Position numbers and translations under genes: made by a program. Source: Marinobacterium halophilum (GTDB lineage Bacteria; Pseudomonadota; Gammaproteobacteria; Pseudomonadales; Balneatricaceae). Taken from it: 64,000 bases of DNA. The stretch lies in contig NZ_PYGI01000001.1 of the NCBI RefSeq assembly GCF_003014615.1, positions 1 through 64,000 on the forward strand. The letters run 5' to 3'. Below, one piece after another: positions 50,944-58,878 of this stretch; position 1 is the stretch's first letter, and every line of letters starts with the position of its first letter. The notes under the pieces were generated by a model. It saw nothing but the letters and a program-made list of their open reading frames with translations. It made no database searches and had not been told where the DNA came from.

Positions 50944-53900
50944 ATGGGTGCTTCCCAGCGAATCTACAAAGTACGTCGACGATATAACAAGTGGGTAGCC
51001 GACCAGACCCTGGAAGACTACGCCTTGCGGTTTACTGCGCGTAGCGGACGCACGATGAGCATCGAGCGTGTGGCGATGACGGCACTGGGCGCTACGGCCT
51101 TTCTGGCGCTTGAGAGCATCGCCGCCGCCGTCACCCTGACCTACGGCTTCACCAATACCCTGATTGCGATGCTGGTGGTGTGTACCCTGCTGTTCATCAC
51201 CGGCTTTCCGATTGTCTATCACGCCGCCCGCAATGGCCTGGATATCGACCTGCTGACCCGTGGGGCCGGTTTTGGCTATCTCGGCTCCACCATTACCTCA
51301 CTGGTCTACGCCAGCTTTACCTTCATCTTTTTTGCCATAGAAGCGGCCATTCTGGCGGCGGCCCTGCGTGCCCTGTTCGGGATTCCACTGGCGTTGGGGT
51401 ACCTGCTCAGTGCGCTGGCGGTGATCCCGATCGTAACGCACGGGATCAAGGCGATCAGCCGCTTTCAGCTGGGCACGCAGCCACTGTGGTTGCTGTTGCA
51501 GGTGAGCGCGTTGGCGGTCGTTATCGTCCATGAGTCCGCCCAGTATGAGCACTGGACCGGCTTTGTACCTGAAGGTCTGGACGGGGGCGGGCAGTTCAAC
51601 CTGATGCTGTTCGGGGCGGCGGCCTCGGTGTTCTTCGCCATGGTGGCCCAGATTGGTGAGCAGGTGGATTACCTGCGTTTCATGCCGGAAAAAACCACTG
51701 AAAACCGCCGCCGCTGGTGGTTCTGGCTGGTGCTGGCGGGGCCGGGCTGGGTGTTCATCGGCATGATCAAAATGCTGCTGGGCTCGTTTCTGGCCTATAT
51801 CGCTCTGTCGGAAGGTGCCGGGTTTGCGGTGGCCACCGACCCGACACTGATGTACCAGCGCGTGTTCGGGTATCTGACCCATTCCGACGGGCTGGCGCTG
51901 CTGCTGGCCGGGGTGATGGTGATCGTCTCGCAGATGAAGATCAACGTCACCAACGCCTATGCCGGTTCCATCGCCTGGTCCAACTTCTTCTCCCGGCTGA
52001 CCCACAGCCATCCGGGGCGGGTGGTGTGGCTGGTGTTCAACGTCACCATCGCGCTGATCTTGATGGAGCTGGGCATCTATGAGGCACTGGAAGCCATTCT
52101 CGGGGTGTTTGCCATTGTTGCGGTGAGCTGGCTGGGCTCGCTGTCCGCCGAGTTGCTGATCAACAAACCGTTGGGGCTGAGTCCGCCGGGGATCGAGTTC
52201 AAACGTGCCCACCTGTATGACGTTAATCCGGTGGGTGTCGGCTCGATGATGATGGCGGTGCTGGTCGGGATGCTGGCCTATCTGGGCGTGCTCGGTGACG
52301 AAGCACAAACCCTGAGCCACTTCATCAGCCTGGGCTGCTGCTTCGTGATGATGCCGCTACTGGCCTGGCTGACGGGCGGGCGCTTCTACCTGGCGCGGCC
52401 GACCGGTGAACTGACCTTGCTGGAGGTCGATTCAGCGCATGATCAGCAGCGTTGTGGGGTCTGTGAAAACCGATTTGAAACCGAGGATCTGAGTTACTGC
52501 CCCGCCTATGATTTGCCGATCTGCTCGCTGTGCTGTTCGCTGGATGCCCGCTGTCTCGATAGCTGCAAACCCCATGCACGCTTTTCCCAACAGGTGGTGG
52601 ACTTCCTGCGGCTGTTTTTCCCGCAGTCACTGGTCAACCGCATCAACTCCAGACTGGGTCGCTTTGTCGGCCTGTTGCTGAGCATCAATCTGCTGCTCGC
52701 CGGTCTGCTGGCCGTGGTTTACCGCCATATGCATCCCGGCACGGCAGAGGGCAGTGCCTTGTTGGGCCAGACCCTCTGGGCGCTGTTTTTTGTGTTGTTG
52801 ATCGTGTCGGGTGTGATGGCCTGGCTGTTTCTGCTGGCGCATGAAAGCCGAGTGGTGGCGCAGCAGGAGTCCAACCGGCAGACGCGAAAACTGCTGCAGG
52901 AAATCGAAGCACACAAGGAAACCGACCGTGCGCTACAGGCCGCCAAGGAGCTGGCCGAGCGCGCCAGTGAGGCCAAGAGTCGTTATATGTCGGGCATCAG
53001 CCATGAACTGCGTACGCCGCTGCAGTCGATCATCGGCTACGCCCAGTTGATGCAGGGGCGTGACAGCCTGGAGCGCAGCGACCATGAAGGGCTGAAAATC
53101 ATTCATCGCAGCGGTGAATATCTGGCCGACTTGATCGAAGGGTTATTGGACATCTCCCGCATCGAAGCCGGGCGGCTGGAGTTATGCCGAGGGGCCGTGG
53201 CATTGCCGGAGTTGATCACTCAACTTGAGCAGATGTTCAGTTTTCAGGCGGCACAGAAGCGGGTCAAATTCATATGCGAACTGCCGGAGCGCCTGCCTGC
53301 CGTGGTGATGACCGATGAAAAACGCCTGCGCCAGATCCTCATCAACCTGCTCTCCAACGCGGTGAAGTACACGCTTGAAGGCGAGGTGCATTTCCGTATC
53401 CGCTACCGTAATCAGGTGGCGGAATTCTGCATTGAAGACACCGGCATCGGGATCAACACGGCGGATCTGGAACGGATTTTCGACCCCTTTGAACGGGTGC
53501 GTACCGCCGATACGCCCAACCTGCCGGGGACCGGATTGGGGCTGACCATCGTCAAGCTGCTGACCGAAATCATGGGCGGCGACCTGCAGGTGGAAAGTAC
53601 ACCGGGGCAGGGCAGCCGGTTCCGCGTGTCGTTGATGCTGCCCTGGGCAGACGGGGCACAGGTGCGTACCGACGTGCAGCAGCCGATCATCGGCTATGCC
53701 GGTAACGAACGCCAAATCTGCATTGTGGATGATGATCCTGTACTGCGGGGCCTGTTGTCGGATCTGTTGATGCCGCTGGGGTTTCGTATTCTGGAAGCCC
53801 GCGATGCGCAGGCTTGCCTTGAGCTGGTCGCCCAAACGCAGCCTGACCTGTTCCTGCTCGATATCTCCATGCCGGGCATGGACGGTTTGACGCTGGCGGG

Positions 53901-54351
53901 CGAGCTTCGCCGCAGCGGGCATCGGGCACCGATCCTCATGCTCTCGGCCGATGTACAGGAACAGCGCCGTCAGCCGGTGGGCGAGGCCATATATGACGAA
54001 TATCTGGTCAAACCGATCAGCAATCACCTGCTGGTGGAACGGGTGGGGCACTATTTGAATCTGGACTGGGAACGCCAGCCGCCACGTTCAGCCCCCACGG
54101 ACGCCGTCATTGCCGCGCCGGTCGCGGTGGTCACCGACGCCAATGCCCCCCGTGATCCCTTGCCGGCCCACCCCTTGCTGCGCGAGCTCAAAGGCTGTGC
54201 CGAGATCGGCTACCGGCGCGGCGTGTGTGACGTGATGCAGCGGCTGGAGCAGGCCGAAGTGGTGACGGGCGAGGTAATGGCACACCTGCAAGCATTAACG
54301 GACGGCATGCAATTCAGTCAGTTGGCCGAATATCTGGAGAGGCAGACATGA
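50944..54351 (+). CDS. Hybrid sensor histidine kinase with NCS1 permease-like N-terminus
   Basis: A 1135-residue membrane kinase. Residues about 35-480 form some twelve hydrophobic segments that read like a purine/cytosine (NCS1) permease (QMKINVTNAYAGSIAWSN). Residues 504-543 form a cysteine-rich module (CGVCEN, CPAY, CSLCC, C, C) that could bind zinc. Two more membrane segments precede the HisKA box with phosphorylatable H687 (SHELRTPLQ), the HATPase domain (ending near 900), a receiver with D973 (LLDISMPGMDG) and a helical C-terminal tail. ATG chosen with AGGA nine bases upstream. It overlaps its response regulator by four bases. A nucleobase-like ligand is inference. Confidence 0.9.
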   Translation: MGASQRIYKVRRRYNKWVADQTLEDYALRFTARSGRTMSIERVAMTALGATAFLALESIAAAVTLTYGFTNTLIAMLVVCTLLFITGFPIVYHAARNGLDIDLLTRGAGFGYLGSTITSLVYASFTFIFFAIEAAILAAALRALFGIPLALGYLLSALAVIPIVTHGIKAISRFQLGTQPLWLLLQVSALAVVIVHESAQYEHWTGFVPEGLDGGGQFNLMLFGAAASVFFAMVAQIGEQVDYLRFMPEKTTENRRRWWFWLVLAGPGWVFIGMIKMLLGSFLAYIALSEGAGFAVATDPTLMYQRVFGYLTHSDGLALLLAGVMVIVSQMKINVTNAYAGSIAWSNFFSRLTHSHPGRVVWLVFNVTIALILMELGIYEALEAILGVFAIVAVSWLGSLSAELLINKPLGLSPPGIEFKRAHLYDVNPVGVGSMMMAVLVGMLAYLGVLGDEAQTLSHFISLGCCFVMMPLLAWLTGGRFYLARPTGELTLLEVDSAHDQQRCGVCENRFETEDLSYCPAYDLPICSLCCSLDARCLDSCKPHARFSQQVVDFLRLFFPQSLVNRINSRLGRFVGLLLSINLLLAGLLAVVYRHMHPGTAEGSALLGQTLWALFFVLLIVSGVMAWLFLLAHESRVVAQQESNRQTRKLLQEIEAHKETDRALQAAKELAERASEAKSRYMSGISHELRTPLQSIIGYAQLMQGRDSLERSDHEGLKIIHRSGEYLADLIEGLLDISRIEAGRLELCRGAVALPELITQLEQMFSFQAAQKRVKFICELPERLPAVVMTDEKRLRQILINLLSNAVKYTLEGEVHFRIRYRNQVAEFCIEDTGIGINTADLERIFDPFERVRTADTPNLPGTGLGLTIVKLLTEIMGGDLQVESTPGQGSRFRVSLMLPWADGAQVRTDVQQPIIGYAGNERQICIVDDDPVLRGLLSDLLMPLGFRILEARDAQACLELVAQTQPDLFLLDISMPGMDGLTLAGELRRSGHRAPILMLSADVQEQRRQPVGEAIYDEYLVKPISNHLLVERVGHYLNLDWERQPPRSAPTDAVIAAPVAVVTDANAPRDPLPAHPLLRELKGCAEIGYRRGVCDVMQRLEQAEVVTGEVMAHLQALTDGMQFSQLAEYLERQT

Positions 54352-55259
54352 AACAGGACGCGATAAAACGGGATTTGGTGCTGGTGGTGGATGACTCCCC
54401 GGATGCTCTCAGCCTGATCAACGATGTGCTGGAAGCAGCCGGCATGGACGTATTGGTGGCGCTGGAAGGCCGCCAGGCGCTGAGCATTGCCGCCCGTATG
54501 CCGCCCGATATCATCCTGCTGGATGCGGTGATGCCGCACATGGATGGTTTTGCGACCTGTGAAGCGTTCAAGCAAGACCCCGCGCTCTGTGCCATACCGG
54601 TCATTTTCATGACCGGCCTGACCGAAACGGAGAATGTCGTCCGTGGCCTTGATGTGGGTGGAGTCGATTACCTGACCAAACCGATCCGCCCGGATGAGTT
54701 GCTGGCGCGAATGCGGGTGCATCTGAACAATGCCCGCCTGACCCAGAGCGCGCATTCTGCGCTGGACACCACCGGCCAGCACCTGCTGACCGTAGCGCCG
54801 GAAGGCCTGTTGCAGTGGGCCACGCCCCAAACCCACGCCTTGCTGGCGCGGGCCAATGCCGACGAACTCTGGATTACCCAGTCACTACAGCCGCAGCTGG
54901 CCGATTGGCTGCGCCGCAAACCGGCGGTGAATGACCAAGTGGCGCTTAAAGGGCTGGAATATGCACTGTCGGTCCGCTTGCTCAGCCACCAGAGCAACGG
55001 CGATTACCTGTTCAAACTGGTAGACGAACAGCGGGGCACCGGCCCCGCGTTACTGCAGGCACAACTCGACCTGACCGCCCGTGCCGCTGAAGTGCTGTAC
55101 TGGATCGCCAATGGTAAAACCAACAAGGATATCGGCGAGATTCTTGGCATGAGCCCACGCACCGTCAACAAACACCTGGAGCAGGTCTACCCGGCGCTGG
55201 GCGTCGAAAACCGCACCGCCGCCGCCGGTGTGGCACTCAGGATTATGGTGCGGGAATAA
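54348..55259 (+). CDS. LuxR-family response regulator
   Basis: A 303-residue regulator. The N-terminal receiver (VLVVDDSPDALSLI, IILLDAVMPHMDG with the phosphorylatable Asp, IPVIFMTGLTE, YLTKPIRPDELLAR) is followed by a roughly 100-residue linker of unknown fold and a C-terminal LuxR helix-turn-helix (LTARAAEVLYWIANGKTNKDIGEILGMSPRTVNKHLEQVY). It is translationally coupled to the permease-like kinase and is its obvious partner. Target genes are not adjacent downstream, where mobile-element debris begins. Confidence 0.93.
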   Translation: MKQDAIKRDLVLVVDDSPDALSLINDVLEAAGMDVLVALEGRQALSIAARMPPDIILLDAVMPHMDGFATCEAFKQDPALCAIPVIFMTGLTETENVVRGLDVGGVDYLTKPIRPDELLARMRVHLNNARLTQSAHSALDTTGQHLLTVAPEGLLQWATPQTHALLARANADELWITQSLQPQLADWLRRKPAVNDQVALKGLEYALSVRLLSHQSNGDYLFKLVDEQRGTGPALLQAQLDLTARAAEVLYWIANGKTNKDIGEILGMSPRTVNKHLEQVYPALGVENRTAAAGVALRIMVRE

Positions 55260-55563
55260 ACGTTTTTGACCCTGGGTGAAAATGCCCGCCTTTCTAACTC
55301 CTACAGCCCTACGCCTATTTGCGACTGGAATAAGCGACTGAAATGGGGCAGTATCGAAGCATTAAGGACATAGTGCTGCGAGATACTGCTCACAACCCTG
55401 CATTACGCACATGCTTAGTTTTCAGCGGAGGAAAATGGCAGTGACTCATCACTTCTTCAATATATACAGTTAGTTAGTCGCCTTTCAATGCCTCTTTGCT
55501 TGAGCAAAAATCCACATGCGTAGTATTAAAATAATGAAATAGGTGCCCATCATATACTGCTAG

Positions 55564-55650
55564 TTGGTAGCAATGGCAAACAAGCTGGCACGTATAGCAT
55601 GGGCATTATTGAATAAATGGCAGCGGTACATAGAACCGGCTGCTGAATAA
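55564..55650 (+). pseudogene. C-terminal remnant of an IS110/IS1111-family transposase
   Basis: The frame through 55567-55650 reads VAMANKLARIAWALLNKWQRY and ends IEPAAE-stop, closely matching the last residues of IS110/IS1111 transposases (the ANKLARIAWALL core followed by a short tail). A TAG in the same frame immediately upstream ends any longer reading, so the catalytic parts are gone. Confidence 0.75.
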
Positions 55651-55891
55651 ACCAATGACAGGAACGCGCTGAGGTTTGCGTGGGCAGAACTTGCTGATGA
55701 CAGACAGGTAGAGCCGAGACTGGATAAAGCTGCGACTAACATCGTTCGTACAGAGAACGTTAAAATGATTAGCATCCAGTCAGCGGAATTCATCAGGGAT
55801 AGAGGTTAATACCTCTTAAAAATCCGGATAGATGGCTGCAATACCTTTATGTCACGAAATGTTTTACTTGCACAAAACGGGGCGTCCATAG
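55564..55891 (+). mobile_element. Truncated IS110 (IS1111 group) right end
   Basis: After the transposase stop, about 240 non-coding bases begin ACCAATGACAGGAACG and include AACTTGCTGATGACAGACAG, then end with CTTGCAC followed by AAACGGGGCGTCCATAG. This is the layout I recall for IS1111-group downstream ends, which encode the element's guide (seek/bridge) RNA. The left end and most of the transposase are missing, so the element cannot move itself. Confidence 0.62.
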
Positions 55892-55907
55892 ATGTTATAC
55901 GAAAATT

Positions 55908-55958
55908 AAGGGGGCAGAGTTGTTGAAAATGGTTCTATTGATAAATCAACTACTCTGA
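55908..55958. repeat. REP-like palindrome, left of the ABC operon
   Basis: AAGGGGGCAGAGTTGTTG is answered by CAACTACTCTGACA, giving an imperfect hairpin (CAGAGT-TGTTG with CAACTACTCTG). Its start nearly repeats the sequence at 62043-62060, right of the operon. Such GGGGCAGA palindromes resemble RAYT-associated REP elements. Confidence 0.55.
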
Positions 55959-55999
55959 CATACCTTGATCGGTGTTGCGGCTAAATTTAAGGAGTATTT

Positions 56000-57052
56000 A
56001 TGGGAATTACCGTAAGAGTCCTTGAAGCAAATCATGGAGATTGCATTTTAGTCAGTCATGAGGGTGCTTCTGGTACTGTCAATATTTTAATTGACGGGGG
56101 GACATCAGCGACTTTTAGACATGGGCTGAGGCAGCGTTATAACGGAGCACTTTGCCAAGCACTAGATGATATCAAAAGTAAAGGGCAGTACGTCGATCTT
56201 GCGGTGCTGACTCATATTGATGACGACCATATTCATGGCTTGATAAAAGCTTTTGAAACACCTGGTTACCTATGTGAACTCGTCAAATCTATTTGGTTTA
56301 ACTCATCCCGTTTGATTACACAATATTTTGATGCCCCTGAGATTCCGGAAAATAATATTCTACTGACCGACGATTCTGCTCAAACAAGTGTACGTCAGGG
56401 AAAAGAGCTTGAAACACTACTTGATGAAATTGGTTGTAACCGAGCTCCTCTCATAATGGCTGGGAAATACTATACTGTTGGTCCGTTCACATTGACAGTA
56501 TTGTCTCCCGAGCGAAATCAGCTAGAGCGGTTATTGCATAAATGGCCTTCTGAAGTTGAGGCAGGTGCTACAGCAGCTCATGATAATGATTACCAGCTTT
56601 CTCTAGAAGAAATTTGGGCAGCAGACGAATTTGAGTCAGATTCATCCGTTTACAATGGCAGTTCAATCGCATTTTTGTTGGAAGTCGATAATACAAAAAT
56701 GCTCTTTCTTGGAGACGCTCATGACCAAATCGTAGTGGAAAATCTCAAAGAACTAGGCTTTAGTGAGACAAATAAGCTTAACCTTGACCTTGTTAAGGTT
56801 TCACATCACGGCAGCCAATACAATACCAGTTCTGAGTTTCTTTCTATACTCAAGTCATCTCGTTACGTAATTTCGACCAATGGTACGAGACATGGTCTTC
56901 CAAACAAGAGAACAATCGCAAGAATTATTAAGGAAACTGATGGTCAGATTTTCTTCAATTACAGTGAAGTAATTAAGCCGTTGCTATTAGATCATGAAGT
57001 TGAGAGCTATGCCTCTCGTCTAGAAACGTTGGATGAGGATATCCGTCTCTAA
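56000..57052 (+). CDS. Metallo-beta-lactamase-fold hydrolase of a four-gene ABC-3C-like operon
   Basis: A 350-residue MBL-fold protein, related in pattern to the ComEC/Rec2 C-terminal hydrolase. Metal motif HIDDDHIHG at residues 72-80 (His, Asp and His ligands), GDAHD with D239, and SHHGSQYNTS at 268-277 indicate an intact dinuclear metal centre. It lacks membrane segments and a signal peptide, so is cytoplasmic. AAGGAG precedes the ATG; the protease gene starts one base after the stop. Phosphodiesterase or nuclease activity on nucleic acid or nucleotide is likely from family knowledge, but not shown. First gene of the operon. Confidence 0.88.
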   Translation: MGITVRVLEANHGDCILVSHEGASGTVNILIDGGTSATFRHGLRQRYNGALCQALDDIKSKGQYVDLAVLTHIDDDHIHGLIKAFETPGYLCELVKSIWFNSSRLITQYFDAPEIPENNILLTDDSAQTSVRQGKELETLLDEIGCNRAPLIMAGKYYTVGPFTLTVLSPERNQLERLLHKWPSEVEAGATAAHDNDYQLSLEEIWAADEFESDSSVYNGSSIAFLLEVDNTKMLFLGDAHDQIVVENLKELGFSETNKLNLDLVKVSHHGSQYNTSSEFLSILKSSRYVISTNGTRHGLPNKRTIARIIKETDGQIFFNYSEVIKPLLLDHEVESYASRLETLDEDIRL

Positions 57053-57053
57053 C

Positions 57054-58355
57054 ATGACAGTCTCTGAAATCATGCAGTCATACTGCGTTAAAGTGAATGG
57101 TGGTAGTGGCGTACTAGTAAACGCAATGACACGAGATTATTCTTATGTACTGACTGCTGCTCATGTAATTTTTGAAAAACGGGATGATATCGTTGTCCTT
57201 GATTACCAAGAGACTCCACTTGGCGTTTTATCTGTGCACATCCCTCCAGAGTGGATAGACTCAAAATTAGAGCGTTATGATTTTGCAATTTTAAAAGTTG
57301 ATTATCAGGAACGAGTGGCACAAAGCAGTCTTACTGCTTCAGACTTAATTTACCGTTCCCCTCTTACTCTTGTTGGGTTCCCCGAAACAGAGAGAGATTC
57401 CTCGGATCCTATTAAAGAATATATAGGGCATAAGATTAGTGTGGCTAATGAACTTGTTATTATGTCTCTTGATGGTGGACCTGGAACAACAACGATTAGA
57501 GGCATGTCTGGTGGTGGTGTTTATAATGTTCAAGGTGAGAAAGCTTTACTCATCGGTGTTGAGTTTCAAATGGATGGAACTGGTCGTGAGCAACAGTATG
57601 GACGTGTTCAATGCCACAGTCTTGCAAGGTTCGAGGAATTAATTATAGCGAATTCAAGCGCACCAATGATCCCCGCCTATTTGGAGTGTTTTTCAAATAT
57701 GCGGGACAGGATATTCTCGTTTAATGTTGTTGAACCAAATAACGTATCTAATCTTAAACTGGAACTTAAAAACGCAGCCGATTATTTAATCGAAAATGGC
57801 TTGCTTCCACCTTATAAAGTAATGGAGCAATATCACTCAGAACTTTTAGTCGATCCTACAAAGCTTGGGGATCTTAAAACCTATGAATTGTGGGTGGCAT
57901 ATTTGGAGTTCTTAGTGATTAGTGTATTGATTGACCAATCAGGGAGTGCAGATGATAGTTATCTGAAAGGTTTAGAGCGGAAACGTCGGTTAATATATAC
58001 AAGCGATGGTACTAATTGGATCGGTCACTTGGAAGACTTACTTAAAACTGCTCGTAGGCTTTTAGATAAAGATGGGACTTTGATAGTTGCTTCTCCTGAA
58101 CCAGCAGCAAGAGTATTGCCGCAAACATTTCGACTAGAAAAGGTTATAAGCAACATTTCTGTTGTTCCAAATAAAGGGCCATTCCCTGTTATTGATTCAT
58201 CTGAAAGCGCGATCTTTAAAAGCTTTAAATTGACCCACTTAGAAGGTCTTCGCAATAAGTGCGTAGTAGATATTGAAGATGAATATCCAAGCTTACAAGC
58301 AGGTAAGTTGCAATCGGATTTACTGAGAGAAAAGCTAAGTGAAATTATTAATTAA
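57054..58355 (+). CDS. Trypsin-like serine protease with C-terminal ABC-3C-type domain
   Basis: A 433-residue cytoplasmic protein. Residues 1-200 are a trypsin-fold protease with all three catalytic residues: H37 (LTAAH), D76 (YDFAILKV) and S152 (GMSGGGV). There is no signal peptide, unusual for this fold. Residues about 215-433 are a helical region without a recognisable motif, which I read as the partner-binding C-terminal domain that links effectors to ABC-three-component systems. The ATG sits one base after the MBL stop, and the end overlaps the next gene by 17 bases. Target unknown. Confidence 0.85.
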   Translation: MTVSEIMQSYCVKVNGGSGVLVNAMTRDYSYVLTAAHVIFEKRDDIVVLDYQETPLGVLSVHIPPEWIDSKLERYDFAILKVDYQERVAQSSLTASDLIYRSPLTLVGFPETERDSSDPIKEYIGHKISVANELVIMSLDGGPGTTTIRGMSGGGVYNVQGEKALLIGVEFQMDGTGREQQYGRVQCHSLARFEELIIANSSAPMIPAYLECFSNMRDRIFSFNVVEPNNVSNLKLELKNAADYLIENGLLPPYKVMEQYHSELLVDPTKLGDLKTYELWVAYLEFLVISVLIDQSGSADDSYLKGLERKRRLIYTSDGTNWIGHLEDLLKTARRLLDKDGTLIVASPEPAARVLPQTFRLEKVISNISVVPNKGPFPVIDSSESAIFKSFKLTHLEGLRNKCVVDIEDEYPSLQAGKLQSDLLREKLSEIIN

Positions 58356-58878
58356 AGGAATTGACCTAGAATTTTTATCTGGACAATATGAAAACATAAA
58401 GTTTCATATGCTTCGTTCTGATGATCGTCTTTCTTTTATATCTTGTATTGTATGTGTATGTGAAACGGCATGTGACATCGTAGATAATTGGCGATCTATC
58501 CAGAATATGGTGGCTGTTTATTATCAACATTCAGGTGGCTTTGATGCTTGGAACATGTATTTGGCATTTGCTTCTGTTGAAAAAATTCCTGTATGGGAAA
58601 AATATGAAATCGAAAATAATAAGTTTTCTGCGCGTAAAATAGTATTGGATGATTTTCAAGAAATACCAAATATTGGAGAGTTAATTACTGAGCTAGATAA
58701 ACAGTTATTGGGTTCAGATCTAACACTCGAAAGTCGATCATGCCAGCTAGAGGAAGGTGTATCGTATCTAGAAAACTACTATCGTGGCGCTCCTTTAGAT
58801 TCTAAAACTGAGTCTAGAGAAAAACGAGCATTGATGCTCGATAAAATAATTCAAAGTTTGAACAGTAATGAAAATTAA
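58339..58878 (+). CDS. Putative ABC-3C middle component
   Basis: A 179-residue protein I do not recognise by sequence. It has no signal, membrane segment or catalytic motif; it is rich in acidic residues and tryptophan/tyrosine pairs (NWRSIQNMVAVYYQH, DAWNMYLAF). Size and position between the protease and the SMC-like ATPase are those of the small middle component of ABC-three-component systems; similarly small adaptor proteins are known in other SMC-type defence modules. GTG start inside the protease gene; its end overlaps the ATPase ATG by 11 bases. Confidence 0.7.
   Translation: MKLLIKGIDLEFLSGQYENIKFHMLRSDDRLSFISCIVCVCETACDIVDNWRSIQNMVAVYYQHSGGFDAWNMYLAFASVEKIPVWEKYEIENNKFSARKIVLDDFQEIPNIGELITELDKQLLGSDLTLESRSCQLEEGVSYLENYYRGAPLDSKTESREKRALMLDKIIQSLNSNEN

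Larger units (their letters stand above)
55260..55999. other. Gene-free accessory junction with IS remnant and REP-like palindrome
   Basis: A 740-base stretch. From 55260 to about 55560 I see no gene or clear signal. From 55564 to about 55891 it carries the 3' end of an IS110-type element, from 55908 to 55958 a REP-like palindrome, and from 55985 the AAGGAG ribosome site of the next operon. Base composition shifts from GC-rich to AT-rich here. Confidence 0.75.

Noticed and set aside
55560-55793. A 77-codon minus-strand frame in the IS remnant
   Set aside because: The plus strand there carries a recognisable transposase tail and IS end; the antisense frame has no ribosome site or familiar pattern.
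56000-57052. ComEC/Rec2 DNA-uptake channel
   Set aside because: Only the MBL-type hydrolase part is present; there are no membrane segments.
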